Below are positions 34,872 to 43,792 of a stretch of DNA of 64,000 bases, in pieces. A program made the translations under genes and the position numbers. Origin of the DNA: SG8-41 sp963699525. Lineage in GTDB: Bacteria; Pseudomonadota; Gammaproteobacteria; Burkholderiales; SG8-41. Each line of letters starts with the position of its first letter. Position 1 is the first letter of the stretch. Under the pieces are notes generated by a model. It saw only the letters and a program-made list of their open reading frames with translations. It ran no database searches and had not been told where the DNA came from. The stretch is taken from NCBI GenBank assembly GCA_963699525.1, contig CAVOUI010000005.1, forward strand, positions 62,001 to 126,000, read 5' to 3'.

Positions 34872-34895
34872 GGGATGAGGGATGAGGGATGAGGG
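34868..34895 (+). repeat. Heptamer tandem repeat (ATGAGGG) at the mshK start
   Basis: Three exact copies of ATGAGGG (34875, 34882, 34889) follow a degenerate TTGAGGG at 34868. Each copy has an ATG in a different frame. Only the second one (34882) opens mshK; the first stops after five codons. The repeat also contains the mshJ stop. Confidence 0.9.
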
Positions 34896-35268
34896 CGGAG
34901 GAGCGGGACGGAGGGCCGGGGCGAGAAGGCTTGCGCTGCTCGCGGCGACGCTCCTCGTTCCTGCCGCGGCGTCCGCGCAGAAGCTCACGGTCGATCCCAT
35001 GCGTCCGCCGGCGGGCATCGGCGCGGGAGGCGCCGATGCGGAACGCGACGCGGGGGGCGGCATCCGGCTGCAGACGGTAATGATTTCCCCGACACAGCGG
35101 GCAGCAGTCATCAGCGGTGTGATGGTGAAGCTCGGGGAGAAGTTTGGTGAGGCCGTGCTCGTGCGGGTCTCGGAGAACGAAGTGGTGCTGAAGAGCGGCA
35201 GCGCGCAGCAGGTGCTCAAGATTCACCCGGACGTGGAGAAGCGCGAGTCAGGGAAAGTGCGGCCATGA
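34882..35268 (+). CDS. mshK: MSHA biogenesis protein MshK
   Basis: MshK is a short periplasmic protein of 128 residues. A signal peptide follows an Arg-rich start (ARRLALLAATLLVPAAASA). The mature part has MRPPAGIG and then LQTVMISPTQRAAVISGVMV (a GspC-like HR domain), which probably helps connect the inner-membrane complex to the secretin. The ATG sits in the heptamer repeats and the stop overlaps mshL as ATGA. Confidence 0.85.
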   Translation: MRDEGGGAGRRAGARRLALLAATLLVPAAASAQKLTVDPMRPPAGIGAGGADAERDAGGGIRLQTVMISPTQRAAVISGVMVKLGEKFGEAVLVRVSENEVVLKSGSAQQVLKIHPDVEKRESGKVRP

Positions 35269-37031
35269 CGCGAAGATTCCTGCTGCTGGCGATGGCCGTT
35301 GCCGCCGCGGCCGGCTGCTCCGAGCAGTGGTCGCGCCGGGACCCCACCTACGATCGCATCGGGGCAGAGATGGACGCGGCGGTGGAGAACCGCGCCAAGC
35401 CCGCGGCGCCCGAGGCGGTGAGCCAGGCATTGCTGCCGCCCCTCGTGGTCGAGCTGCCCAGGACCGAGGCGGGTCCGCTCGACGTGCGTTTCGATCTCAA
35501 CGTCAGCAATGCGCCGGCGGCACAGGTGTTCATGGCGATCGTCTCCGGCACCCGTTACAGCATGGTCGTGCATCCCGACGTGCGCGACACCCTCTCGGTG
35601 AACCTCAAGGACGTCACTGTGGTCGAGGCGCTCCAGACCCTGCGCGACCTCTACGGCTACGAGTACACGGTGCAGGGCAACCGCATCACGGTCCTGCCGG
35701 TCAGCCTGCAGACCCGTGTCTTCACCGTCAATTACATTCAGGCGAACCGCATCGGCAAGAGCGACGTGCGGGTGAGCTCCGGCTCGATCACCGATGCGCC
35801 GACCACGACGGGCACCGCGGCGCCGGGCGCCCCGGCGCCGACCAGCGCGGTCGGCGGCCTGCCGCAGCAACTCATCGAAAGTTCGCGCGTCACGACCCGC
35901 TCGGACAGCAACTTCTGGGCGGACATCCAGAAGTCGATCAGCGCCATCGTCGGCAACGGCGACGGCCGCAACGTCATCGTCAATTCGCAGTCCGGCGTCA
36001 TCGTGGTGCGGGCGATGCCGGCGGAGCAGCGCTCGGTGGAGTCGTTCCTCAAGGCGATGCAGTTGATCGTGGAACGGCAGGTGGTGCTCGAGGCGAAGAT
36101 CATCGACGTCACCCTGCGCGAGGGCACCGAGGCCGGCATCAACTGGGCGGCGTTCAACACCACCGGCAACAACCGGGGCGCCGCCGGGGTCGTGCGGCCG
36201 GGCACCTCCATCGGCAACACCGGCACGATTGCGACCCCGACCGCGCTGCTGCCCGACGGCAAGATCGATCCGGCTTCCAACCTCTCCGCGATGGTCAGCG
36301 CCCCGGCTGCGCTCGCCGCCGGCATCGGCGCGCCCGGCGCCGTTTTCGGGCTCGCCCTGCAGACCAACAACTTTGCGGCGCTCCTCGCTTTCCTCGAGAC
36401 CCAGGGGTCCGTCAACGTGCTCTCCAGCCCGCGCGTTGCGACCATCAACAACCAGAAAGCGGTGCTGAAGGTGGGCCAGGACGACTTCTTCGTCACCAAT
36501 GTCTCCACCACCTCGACGACGAGCGGCACCAGCACCACCATATCGCCGACCATCACGGTGCAGCCGTTCTTCTCCGGCATCGCGCTCGACGTGACGCCGC
36601 AGATCGACGAGAACAACAACATCATCCTGCACATCCATCCGCAGGTGAGCCGGGTGGTGGAGCAGCGCAAGACCGTGGACCTCGGGAACTTCGGCGTGAT
36701 CACCCTGCCGCTCGCCTCGAGCAGCGTGAACGAAACCGACACGATCGTGCGCGTGCAGGACGGCAGCATCGTGGCAATCGGTGGGCTCATGCGGCAGGAA
36801 TCCCTGACTGCCAATTCGCAGGTTCCGGGGCTCGGCGATGTGCCGGGCGTCGGCTTGCTCTTCCAGCAGCGCAACCGGCAAATCACCAAGAGCGAGGTCG
36901 TGATCCTGCTGAAGCCCACGATCGTCCACAGCGACCGCAACTGGCAGCAGGATCTCTCGGAGACGCGGGAACGCATCCGGGCGCTGCAGCCGGGGTCCAA
37001 CCAGCAGCAGAAGTCGTCCACGCCTCAATAA
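35265..37031 (+). CDS. mshL: MSHA secretin MshL
   Basis: MshL forms the outer-membrane ring through which the pilus leaves. The 588-residue protein is a lipoprotein (AAAAGCSEQ). An N-terminal STN-type domain (about 65-140) precedes the secretin N domains (with ISAIVGNGDGRNVIVNSQSG) and the secretin core (about 310-560), which holds VLSSPRVATINNQKAVL and VPGLGDVPGVGLLFQ. The Thr/Ser-rich stretch near residues 410-425 is an insert in a membrane strand. It is in a run with mshI to mshN. Confidence 0.94.
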   Translation: MTRRFLLLAMAVAAAAGCSEQWSRRDPTYDRIGAEMDAAVENRAKPAAPEAVSQALLPPLVVELPRTEAGPLDVRFDLNVSNAPAAQVFMAIVSGTRYSMVVHPDVRDTLSVNLKDVTVVEALQTLRDLYGYEYTVQGNRITVLPVSLQTRVFTVNYIQANRIGKSDVRVSSGSITDAPTTTGTAAPGAPAPTSAVGGLPQQLIESSRVTTRSDSNFWADIQKSISAIVGNGDGRNVIVNSQSGVIVVRAMPAEQRSVESFLKAMQLIVERQVVLEAKIIDVTLREGTEAGINWAAFNTTGNNRGAAGVVRPGTSIGNTGTIATPTALLPDGKIDPASNLSAMVSAPAALAAGIGAPGAVFGLALQTNNFAALLAFLETQGSVNVLSSPRVATINNQKAVLKVGQDDFFVTNVSTTSTTSGTSTTISPTITVQPFFSGIALDVTPQIDENNNIILHIHPQVSRVVEQRKTVDLGNFGVITLPLASSSVNETDTIVRVQDGSIVAIGGLMRQESLTANSQVPGLGDVPGVGLLFQQRNRQITKSEVVILLKPTIVHSDRNWQQDLSETRERIRALQPGSNQQQKSSTPQ

Positions 37032-37050
37032 CGCCGCTCGAGGTTCAACC

Positions 37051-37941
37051 ATGTACAAGACTCACTTCGGTCTCCGCGAAATGCCGTTCGGGATCACGCC
37101 CGACACGAGCTTCGCCTATGCGAGCAGGACGCACCAGGAGGCGCTCAATACCCTGCTGGTGGCGGTCAAGAACGGGGAGGGCTTCCTCAAGATCACGGGC
37201 GAGGTCGGCACCGGCAAGACGCTGCTGTGCCGGAGGTTCCTGGCGACGCTCGACCCGAGCCACGTGTCGGCGTACATCCCCAATCCGTACCTGGAGCCGC
37301 GCACGCTGCTCTTCGCGCTCGCGTTCGAGCTGCGCCTGGCGGTGCCGCGGGATGCCGACCAGCATATCCTTCTGAAGGAGCTCTCGCGCGGCCTGCTCAA
37401 CTTCGCGCGGCAGGGCAAGACCGTGGTGCTGTGCCTGGACGAGGCGCAGGCGATGCCGGTCGAGACGCTGGAAGCGCTGCGGCTGCTCACCAATCTCGAG
37501 ACCGAGAAGCGCAAGCTGCTGCAGGTCGTCCTGTTCGGCCAGCCCGAGCTCGACCACAAGCTTGAAGGCGATTCGGTGCGGCAACTGAAGCAGCGCATCA
37601 CCTTCCAGCATCGCCTGACCGCGCTGCAACCCGACGAGGTGGAGGAATACGTCGCCCACCGGCTGCGCGTCGCGGGCTACCGCGGAGAGCGGCTCTTCAG
37701 CCGCGCGGCGGTGCGCCGGGTGCGGCGCTGGAGCGGGGGCGTGCCGCGCCTGATCAACGTGATCGCGCACAAGGCGCTCCTGCTCGCCTTCAGCGAGGGC
37801 GTGCAGGTGGTGCGGCCCGAGCACGTCAGGCACGCGGTCGCCGATACGCCCGCGGCGCGGCAGCACGAGCCGTGGCGGTGGTTCGGCTTCGCGCTGCTGG
37901 TGTTGTCGGCCGGAAGCCTCGGCTGGCTGGTGCTGTTATGA
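37051..37941 (+). CDS. mshM: MSHA biogenesis AAA ATPase MshM (ExeA-like)
   Basis: MshM has 296 residues. It begins with the ExeA/MshM signature MPFGITPDTSFAY, then a Walker A GEVGTGKTLLCRR, Walker B VVLCLDEAQAM and sensor motif LQVVLFGQPELD. A hydrophobic helix at the end (FGFALLVLSAGSLGWLVLL) anchors it in the inner membrane. Members of the family insert secretins through peptidoglycan. The stop overlaps the mshN start as ATGA. Confidence 0.92.
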   Translation: MYKTHFGLREMPFGITPDTSFAYASRTHQEALNTLLVAVKNGEGFLKITGEVGTGKTLLCRRFLATLDPSHVSAYIPNPYLEPRTLLFALAFELRLAVPRDADQHILLKELSRGLLNFARQGKTVVLCLDEAQAMPVETLEALRLLTNLETEKRKLLQVVLFGQPELDHKLEGDSVRQLKQRITFQHRLTALQPDEVEEYVAHRLRVAGYRGERLFSRAAVRRVRRWSGGVPRLINVIAHKALLLAFSEGVQVVRPEHVRHAVADTPAARQHEPWRWFGFALLVLSAGSLGWLVLL

Positions 37942-39074
37942 GCGTCATCAATCAGGTCCTGCTCAACCTGGAGCGACGGCGGGCGAGCCCCGCCGAGCGC
38001 GGGTTGCTGCCCGACCACGTGCAGGCGCTTCCCTTCCCCGGGCGCCCGAGCAACTGGGGATGGGTCGCGGCCGGCGTCGCGTTGGCGGTCGCGGCGCCCG
38101 CAGTCTGGATGGCGCTCACCACGACCGTCGCTGAGCCGCTGCGGTCCCCGGCGACACGTCCCGGCACCGGGCGCCCTGCAGAAGACCTCGCGACGGCCGT
38201 CACTGTTCCCGCTTCCGTCGCGCGGCCCGACGAAGGAGAGGAAGCGTACCTACGGGAACACAGGGCATTGCGCCTGAGCCTGGACCTCTCCATTCCCCCG
38301 GGCCAGCAGGAGGCGCGGGGCGGTGGTGAACCGCTCAGCACCGCGCGAGTGATCGACCGCACGGGCATGGAATCCTCCGCCGACCCGAGCTCGGCCGCAC
38401 CAGCGCGGAGCGAGACTGGCAAGCGCGCGGCTGCAACGGCGGTCACGCCCGCGGCCGTCGCGGCCGGTACGCCCGAAATCCGGAAGAAGATGCGCGACCC
38501 CACGCCGCGCGAGCTTGCGGAGAACGAATACCGCAAGGCGGTGGCGTTTCTCAACCAGGGGCGGCTCGCCGAGGCCGAGGAGAGTTTCCGCGCGGCGTTG
38601 GGCATTTACCCTGAGAATCACCTGGCGCGCCAAGGGTTGATCGGGCTGCTGGTGCAGGGCAAGAAGTTCCAAGACGCCGAGCGCGTGCTGGAGGAGGGCG
38701 TGAAGCTCTCGCCGGCGCAAACCGGATTCAGCATGATGCTCTCCCGCCTGCAAGCCGACCGCGGGGACAGCGAATTGGCCATCGCCACCCTGGAGAAAGG
38801 ACTCCCGTACGCGCAGGGCAGCGCCGACTACGTTGCCTTCCTCGCCGCGCTGCTGCAGCGCCAGGGACGGCACGAGGACGCGATCGGGTATTTCCACGCC
38901 GCATTGCGTTTGAGGCCCGGGACGGGAGTCTGGTGGCTGGGACTCGGCATGTCGCTGCAAGCGCTCAACCAGCCCGCCGCCGCCCAGAGCGCGTATCGGG
39001 AAGCCCGCGCGGCCGGCACGCTGCAGCCGGAGCTGGCGGCGCTCGCCGAGCAGCGCATAAAGCAGTTGCAGTAG
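37938..39074 (+). CDS. mshN: MSHA biogenesis TPR protein MshN
   Basis: MshN has 378 residues. A short cytoplasmic start MSVINQVLLNLERRR is followed by a single membrane helix (about 38-55), a linker of low complexity (60-190), and TPR repeats (about 195-375: LAENEYRKAVAFLNQGRLAEA and similar units). TPRs probably bind other pilus proteins in the periplasm. It ends the MSHA locus; its stop abuts the comF stop. Confidence 0.9.
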   Translation: MSVINQVLLNLERRRASPAERGLLPDHVQALPFPGRPSNWGWVAAGVALAVAAPAVWMALTTTVAEPLRSPATRPGTGRPAEDLATAVTVPASVARPDEGEEAYLREHRALRLSLDLSIPPGQQEARGGGEPLSTARVIDRTGMESSADPSSAAPARSETGKRAAATAVTPAAVAAGTPEIRKKMRDPTPRELAENEYRKAVAFLNQGRLAEAEESFRAALGIYPENHLARQGLIGLLVQGKKFQDAERVLEEGVKLSPAQTGFSMMLSRLQADRGDSELAIATLEKGLPYAQGSADYVAFLAALLQRQGRHEDAIGYFHAALRLRPGTGVWWLGLGMSLQALNQPAAAQSAYREARAAGTLQPELAALAEQRIKQLQ

Positions 39075-39776
39075 TCAGAGCGTCCGCGCGACCACCCACC
39101 CGGCGACACCGGCAGCCCCCGCTTCTCGCAATACGCGCGCAAGTTCATTGAGCGTTGCCCCGGTCGTGAGCACGTCGTCGACCACGGCGATCCGCCGGCC
39201 GGCGAAATCGGCGTCGCACGCGAATGCGCGCCGGACATTCCGCGCGCGCTCGTTCCAGGGAAGCGCTGCCTGCGGCGGCGTCTCCACCACCCGGCGGACG
39301 GCATCGCGGAGCAGAGGGATCCCGGTGCGCGCGGCGACCACGCGCGCGATCTCGAGCGCCTGGTTGAATCCGCGCTCCGCGAGCCGGCCGCGCGCGAGCG
39401 GCATCGGCACGATCGCATCCGCATCGCCGGGGACAACCTGCGCCAGTGCCTCTCCCAGCGTGCGCGCGAGGGCGAGGCGTCCGCCGTACTTCAGCGCGTG
39501 GATCAGACCCGCGACCGGGAAGCGGTAGGCGAAGGGCGCGTCCACCGTGTCGAAGCGCGGCGGGCGGACGCTGCAGGCGCCGCATACCGCACCACTCGCG
39601 AGGGGAAGGGCGCACACGGCGCAGCGGCGATGCGACAGCCACGGCAGGTCCTCCGTGCACGGCGCGCACAGCGTTGTGCCCTTCGCCTGTGCGCCGCACA
39701 GCACGCAGGGTTGCGGCCAGCGCGCCCGCACAAATTGCAGGCAACCGTTCAGGAATCCCGCTCCGGAATTTGACAC
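39075..39776 (-). CDS. comF: ComF family protein
   Basis: ComF proteins have a zinc-ribbon start and a phosphoribosyltransferase fold and help DNA uptake in competent bacteria. The 233-residue protein has CVLCG, CAPC, CAVC and CGAC pairs (residues about 25-80), then the PRPP loop AVVDDVLTTGATL. The start GTG 39776 is chosen because it retains the zinc ribbon; GTG 39731 would also. A long open frame upstream is antisense to bioB and not part of the gene. It lies convergent with mshN and divergent from bioB. Confidence 0.9.
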   Translation of the reverse strand: MSNSGAGFLNGCLQFVRARWPQPCVLCGAQAKGTTLCAPCTEDLPWLSHRRCAVCALPLASGAVCGACSVRPPRFDTVDAPFAYRFPVAGLIHALKYGGRLALARTLGEALAQVVPGDADAIVPMPLARGRLAERGFNQALEIARVVAARTGIPLLRDAVRRVVETPPQAALPWNERARNVRRAFACDADFAGRRIAVVDDVLTTGATLNELARVLREAGAAGVAGWVVARTL

Positions 39777-39848
39777 GAGTCTGGCCCGGGCCGAAGATAC
39801 AAGTGCCTCAACGAACTGAATTTTTTCGATTCCCACCGGTGGAGCCTC

Positions 39849-40841
39849 ATGGATACTTCGAGCTATAACGATTCGCCTGCCAGCGCCGCCGACAGGGCGC
39901 CCGCAAGCACGCACTGGAGCGCGCGCGAGGTCGAAGCGCTGTTCGATGCGCCTTTCAACGACCTCCTGCACCGCGCCCACGGCGTCCACCGGCGCCATTT
40001 CGATCCCAACGCGGTGCAGCTTTCCACGCTGCTGTCGGTGAAGACCGGCGGCTGCCCGGAGGACTGCGCCTACTGCCCGCAATCGGCGCGCTTCCGCACC
40101 GGGGTCGCCGACGAGGATATGCTCTCGCTCGAGCAGGTGACCGCCGCGGCGCGGCTCGCCAAGGCCAACGGGGCGACGCGCTTCTGCATGGGGGCGGCCT
40201 GGCGCGGCCCGAAGCAGCGCGAGCTCGAGCGGGTGATTGAAATGATCGAGGCCGTAAGCGGGCTGGGCCTGGAAACCTGCGCGACGCTGGGGCTGCTGAA
40301 GGAAGGGCAGGCCGAGCAGCTGAAGGCCGCGGGTCTCGATTACTACAACCACAACATCGACACCTCCCCGGAGTTCTACGGCGAGATCATCACCACGCGC
40401 ACCCAGGACGACCGCGTCGGGACGCTCGAGCGGGTGCGGCGGGCCGGGATCCACGTCTGCTGCGGGGGAATCATCGGCATGGGCGAGACACGCCGCACCC
40501 GGGCGGCGCTGATCGCGCAGCTCGCAGCCATGGACCCCTATCCGGAATCGGTGCCGATCAACAACCTGGTGCAGGTCGAAGGCACGCCGCTCCACGGCGT
40601 GGACCCGCTCGATCCGCTGGAATTCGTGCGCACCATCGCCTGCGCGCGCATCACCATGCCGAAAGCGATGGTGCGGCTCTCCGCCGGCCGCCAGGAGATG
40701 TCCGACGCGGTTCAGGCGCTCTGCTTCTACGCCGGCGCCAACTCGATTTTCTACGGGGAGAAGCTCCTCACCACCGGCAACCCGGACGTCGCGCGCGACC
40801 GCGCGCTGTTCGCACGGCTCGGCCTGCGCCCGCTGCAGTGA
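39849..40841 (+). CDS. bioB: Biotin synthase
   Basis: BioB inserts sulphur into dethiobiotin by radical-SAM chemistry. The 330-residue protein has the radical-SAM motif CPEDCAYCPQ, the [2Fe-2S] ligands C in FCMGAAWR and in ETCATLG, and NNLVQVEGTPL. The ATG follows GGTGGAG. It is the first gene of bioBFHCD, divergent from comF; no BirA operator of the E. coli type was recognised in the 72-base gap. Confidence 0.97.
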   Translation: MDTSSYNDSPASAADRAPASTHWSAREVEALFDAPFNDLLHRAHGVHRRHFDPNAVQLSTLLSVKTGGCPEDCAYCPQSARFRTGVADEDMLSLEQVTAAARLAKANGATRFCMGAAWRGPKQRELERVIEMIEAVSGLGLETCATLGLLKEGQAEQLKAAGLDYYNHNIDTSPEFYGEIITTRTQDDRVGTLERVRRAGIHVCCGGIIGMGETRRTRAALIAQLAAMDPYPESVPINNLVQVEGTPLHGVDPLDPLEFVRTIACARITMPKAMVRLSAGRQEMSDAVQALCFYAGANSIFYGEKLLTTGNPDVARDRALFARLGLRPLQ

Positions 40842-42110
40842 ACGACCCGTCGCCCGTCACGCAGCCCGCCCGGAGCGAGGCGAAAGTTCACCCTTCGCTC
40901 CCGCAGGCGCTCGCGGCAGAGCTCGCGGAACTCGAGCGCGACGGCCTGCGGCGCCGGCGGCGCCTGCTGGAGACGCCGCAAGGCGCGCGCGTGCGCGTGG
41001 ACGGGCGCGACTACATCGCGTTCTGCAGCAATGATTACCTCGGGCTTGCCGCCTCGCCGGAGCTGATCGAGGCGGCGCGCGAAGGCGCCGCGCGCTACGG
41101 CGTCGGCGCCGGCGCCTCGCACCTGGTGCTCGGGCACTCGACGGCGCATGGCGAGCTGGAACGGCGGCTGGCGGAGTTCACCGGGCTGCCGCGCGCGTTG
41201 CTGTTCTCGACCGGCTACCAGGCGAACCTGGGCGTCGTCACGGCGCTCCTCGGGCGCGCGGACGGGGTGTTCGCCGACCGGCTGAACCATGCCTCGCTCA
41301 ACGACGCGGCGCTGCTCTCACGCGCCGACTTCAGGCGCTACCCGCACCTCGACCTCGCGGCGCTCGAGCAGCTGCTCGAACGCTCGCGCGCGCGCCGCAA
41401 GCTGATCGTCACCGACGCGGTGTTCAGCATGGACGGAGACGTCGCGCCGGTGCGGGAACTCGTCGCGCTGGCGGAGCGGCACGACGCGTGGCTGCTGCTC
41501 GACGACGCGCATGGATTCGGAGTGATGGGGCCGCAGGGGCGGGGCGTCCTCGCCCGCTCCGGCGCCCGCTCGCCGCGCGTGATCTACATGGCTACGCTGG
41601 GCAAGGCGGCTGGAGTGTTCGGCGCCTTCGTCGCCGGCGAAGCGGACGTGCTGGAAGCGCTCGTGCAGCGGGCGCGAGCCTACATCTACACCACCGCCGC
41701 GCCGCCGCTGCTCGCGCACGTTCTGCTGAAGAGCCTGGACCTCATTCGCGGCGGAGAGGAGCGGCGCGATCAGCTGCGGCGGCTCGCTCGCCGGCTTCAG
41801 GAGTGCCTGCGGCTCGAGCGCTGGAATCTGGCGCCGTCGGAGTCGCGCGATACAGCCGCTCATCATCGGCGCCAATCACGAGGCCGTGGCGGTCTCCGAA
41901 GCGCTGGCAGGCACGGGCCTGCTGGTGCCGGCCATCCGGCCGCCAACTGTCCCGCAGGGAACCGCGCGCTTGAGGATTTCACTGTCCGCCGCTCACTCCG
42001 TCCACGATGTCGAGCGGCTGGCGGCCTCGTTGAACGAGATCGAGCGCGCACTGCCGCGTTCGCATGCCGATTCGGGACCGCAGGCCGGCGCCCATGCGCC
42101 CGGCCGGTAA
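40838..42110 (+). CDS. bioF: 8-amino-7-oxononanoate synthase, frameshifted
   Basis: BioF condenses pimeloyl-ACP with L-alanine. The start GTG 40838 overlaps the bioB stop as GTGA. The PLP enzyme is intact through YIAFCSNDYLGLA, GAGASHLVLGHS, DDAHGFGVMG and the PLP lysine in ATLGKAAGVFGA. Near 41840-41846 the frame changes; removing one base there joins NLAPSES to AIQPLIIGANHEAVAVSEAL and the family C terminus up to TAA 42108-42110. The length is then 423 residues, about 30 more than usual at the ends. The span is one base more than a multiple of three. Confidence 0.9.
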
Positions 42111-42130
42111 CGCGCTCCCTCGACGCCGCG

Positions 42131-42880
42131 ATGCCGATGCGGAAAGACGACAGCAAGGACGTCGTCTTTCTGCATGGCTGGGGTTTTGCGTCGGGGATCT
42201 GGGACGACCTCTCGAGCAGGCTCGGCCCACGATTGCGCGTGCACGCTCTCGATCTGCCCGGCTACGGCGCGGCGCCCGCATGTTCGCCCTATACGCTGGA
42301 TGCACTGGCTGCCGCCGTGGCACGCGCCGCGCCGCGGCGCTGCCACGTGGTCGGGTGGTCGCTCGGCGGCGAGGTCGCGCTGGCCTGGGCGCGGCGCGCA
42401 CCGCGCCAGGTGAGGCGCCTGGTTCTCATCGCGACCACCCCGTGCTTTGTCCGCAGGGTGGGCTGGTCGTGCGCCACGGAACCGGCGGTGCTGCAGGAAT
42501 TTGGGCGCTCGCTCGCTGCCGACCGCGCCGAGACGCTCGCGCGTTTTGCCGCGGCGCAGGCGAAAGGGGACGCGCGAGGGCGGCGGCTCACCGGCGTGCT
42601 GCGGACCGCGAGCGAGCAGAGCGCAACCGATGCCGTGCTCACGGCGGGGCTCGCTGTCCTGCACGCAGCCGACCTGCGGGGCGAGCTGTCGAGACTGCGG
42701 CAACCGGCGCTCGTATTGCACGGCGCCCACGATCGCATCGTGCCGCCGGCGGCAGGCAGCCGGCTCGCCGCGGCGCTGCCCGACGCGCGCTTCGTGCTTC
42801 TGCGCTCCTGCGCGCACGTGCCGTTCCTTTCGCAGCCGGAGCGGGTGGCGCGGAAGGTGCGGAGCTTTCTCGATGAGTGA
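42131..42880 (+). CDS. bioH: Pimeloyl-ACP methyl ester esterase
   Basis: BioH hydrolyses pimeloyl-ACP methyl ester to end the BioC pathway. The 249-residue α/β hydrolase has FLHGWG (oxyanion), the nucleophile in GWSLGGE, an aspartate in GAHDRIVPP and a histidine in CAHVPFLSQP. The ATG 42131 starts it 20 bases after the repaired bioF stop. The final bases overlap the bioC ATG. Confidence 0.93.
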   Translation: MPMRKDDSKDVVFLHGWGFASGIWDDLSSRLGPRLRVHALDLPGYGAAPACSPYTLDALAAAVARAAPRRCHVVGWSLGGEVALAWARRAPRQVRRLVLIATTPCFVRRVGWSCATEPAVLQEFGRSLAADRAETLARFAAAQAKGDARGRRLTGVLRTASEQSATDAVLTAGLAVLHAADLRGELSRLRQPALVLHGAHDRIVPPAAGSRLAAALPDARFVLLRSCAHVPFLSQPERVARKVRSFLDE

Positions 42881-43775
42881 CCCGCTGGCGGTGGACAAGC
42901 GGCTGGTACGGCGCTCCTTCGAGCAGGCCGCCGCCACCTACGACGCGGCCGCCGTCCTGCAGAACGAAGTGTGCCGGCGCATGCTGGAGCGGCTCGATTA
43001 CATCAGGCTCGAGCCCGGCACCGTACTCGACGCGGGCAGCGGCACCGGCAACGCGGTCTCCGGGCTGCTCGCGCGCTTCCCGGACGCGCGCGTGATCGCT
43101 CTCGATATCGCGCTCGGGATGGCGCGGCGCGCCCGCGCGCGCCGCCCGCGGCTTGCCCTGAGCACCGTCGAAGGGTGGCGCAGTCTCTTCGGGCGCAACG
43201 GGCGACGGCTGGCGGCGGTGTGCGGCGACATCGAACAGCTGCCGCTCGCGACCGCGTGCGCCGGGATGGTCTGGTCGAGCCTGGCGCTCCAGTGGAGCAA
43301 CGAGCTGCAGCGAGCTTTCGCCGAGATGCACCGCGTGCTTGCGCCCGGCGGCCTGCTCATGTTCAGCACCTTCGGACCGGACACGCTGAAGGAGCTGCGG
43401 GCGGCGTTCCGGAGCGTCGACGCGCATACCCACGTCCACCGCTTCACCGACATGCACGACATCGGCGACCTGCTCGTCGCCTGCGGCTTTGCCGACCCCG
43501 TGATGGACATGGAGGTCATTACAATCACCTACGCCGACGTGCGCGAGCTGATGCGCGACTTGAAGGCGATCGGCGCGCGCAACATGACGCGCGGGCGTCC
43601 CGCAACGCTCGCCGGCAAGTCGCTTCTCGCACGAGTGGCGCAAAACTACGAGCAGGAGCGCCGCGAGGGCAGGCTTCCGGCGACCTTCGAGGTGATCTAC
43701 GGCCACGCCTGGAAGCCGCAGCCCCGGATGACCGCGGACGGAAAGCCGATCATCCCGCTCAAGCCGGTGCGGTAG
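42873..43775 (+). CDS. bioC: Malonyl-ACP O-methyltransferase
   Basis: BioC methylates malonyl-ACP so that fatty-acid enzymes can make the pimeloyl chain. The 300-residue class I methyltransferase begins DKRLVRRSFEQAAATYD, with SAM motif VLDAGSGTGN and motif II WSSLALQW. An unusual insert RLALSTVEGWRSLFGRNG, coded by a dispersed repeat (43151-43174), sits between the DIALGM and CGDIEQLPL motifs, in a surface loop; the frame is kept. It overlaps bioH by 8 bases. Confidence 0.93.
   Translation: MSDPLAVDKRLVRRSFEQAAATYDAAAVLQNEVCRRMLERLDYIRLEPGTVLDAGSGTGNAVSGLLARFPDARVIALDIALGMARRARARRPRLALSTVEGWRSLFGRNGRRLAAVCGDIEQLPLATACAGMVWSSLALQWSNELQRAFAEMHRVLAPGGLLMFSTFGPDTLKELRAAFRSVDAHTHVHRFTDMHDIGDLLVACGFADPVMDMEVITITYADVRELMRDLKAIGARNMTRGRPATLAGKSLLARVAQNYEQERREGRLPATFEVIYGHAWKPQPRMTADGKPIIPLKPVR
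43151..43174 (-). repeat. Dispersed repeat copy inside bioC
   Basis: Read on the minus strand it begins CCTTCGACGGTGCTCAGGGC, a variant of the repeat at 19314. It codes in frame for LALSTVEG in BioC. Confidence 0.65.
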
Positions 43776-43792
43776 GAAAGCCGACCCACACC

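Noticed and set aside
34868..34895. CRISPR-like or phase-variation on/off switch at the heptamer repeats
   Set aside because: Units are contiguous without spacers. The true start is always the second-last copy, so copy change cannot move mshK out of frame.
39777..39848. BirA operator in the comF-bioB gap
   Set aside because: No match to the TTGTAAACC-type operator. A CCACCGGTGG palindrome overlaps the ribosome site of bioB but is too short to claim.
39777..40595. N-terminal extension of the comF frame into bioB antisense
   Set aside because: Sequence is the reverse of bioB and not part of any ComF protein; a GTG at 39776 gives the proper length.
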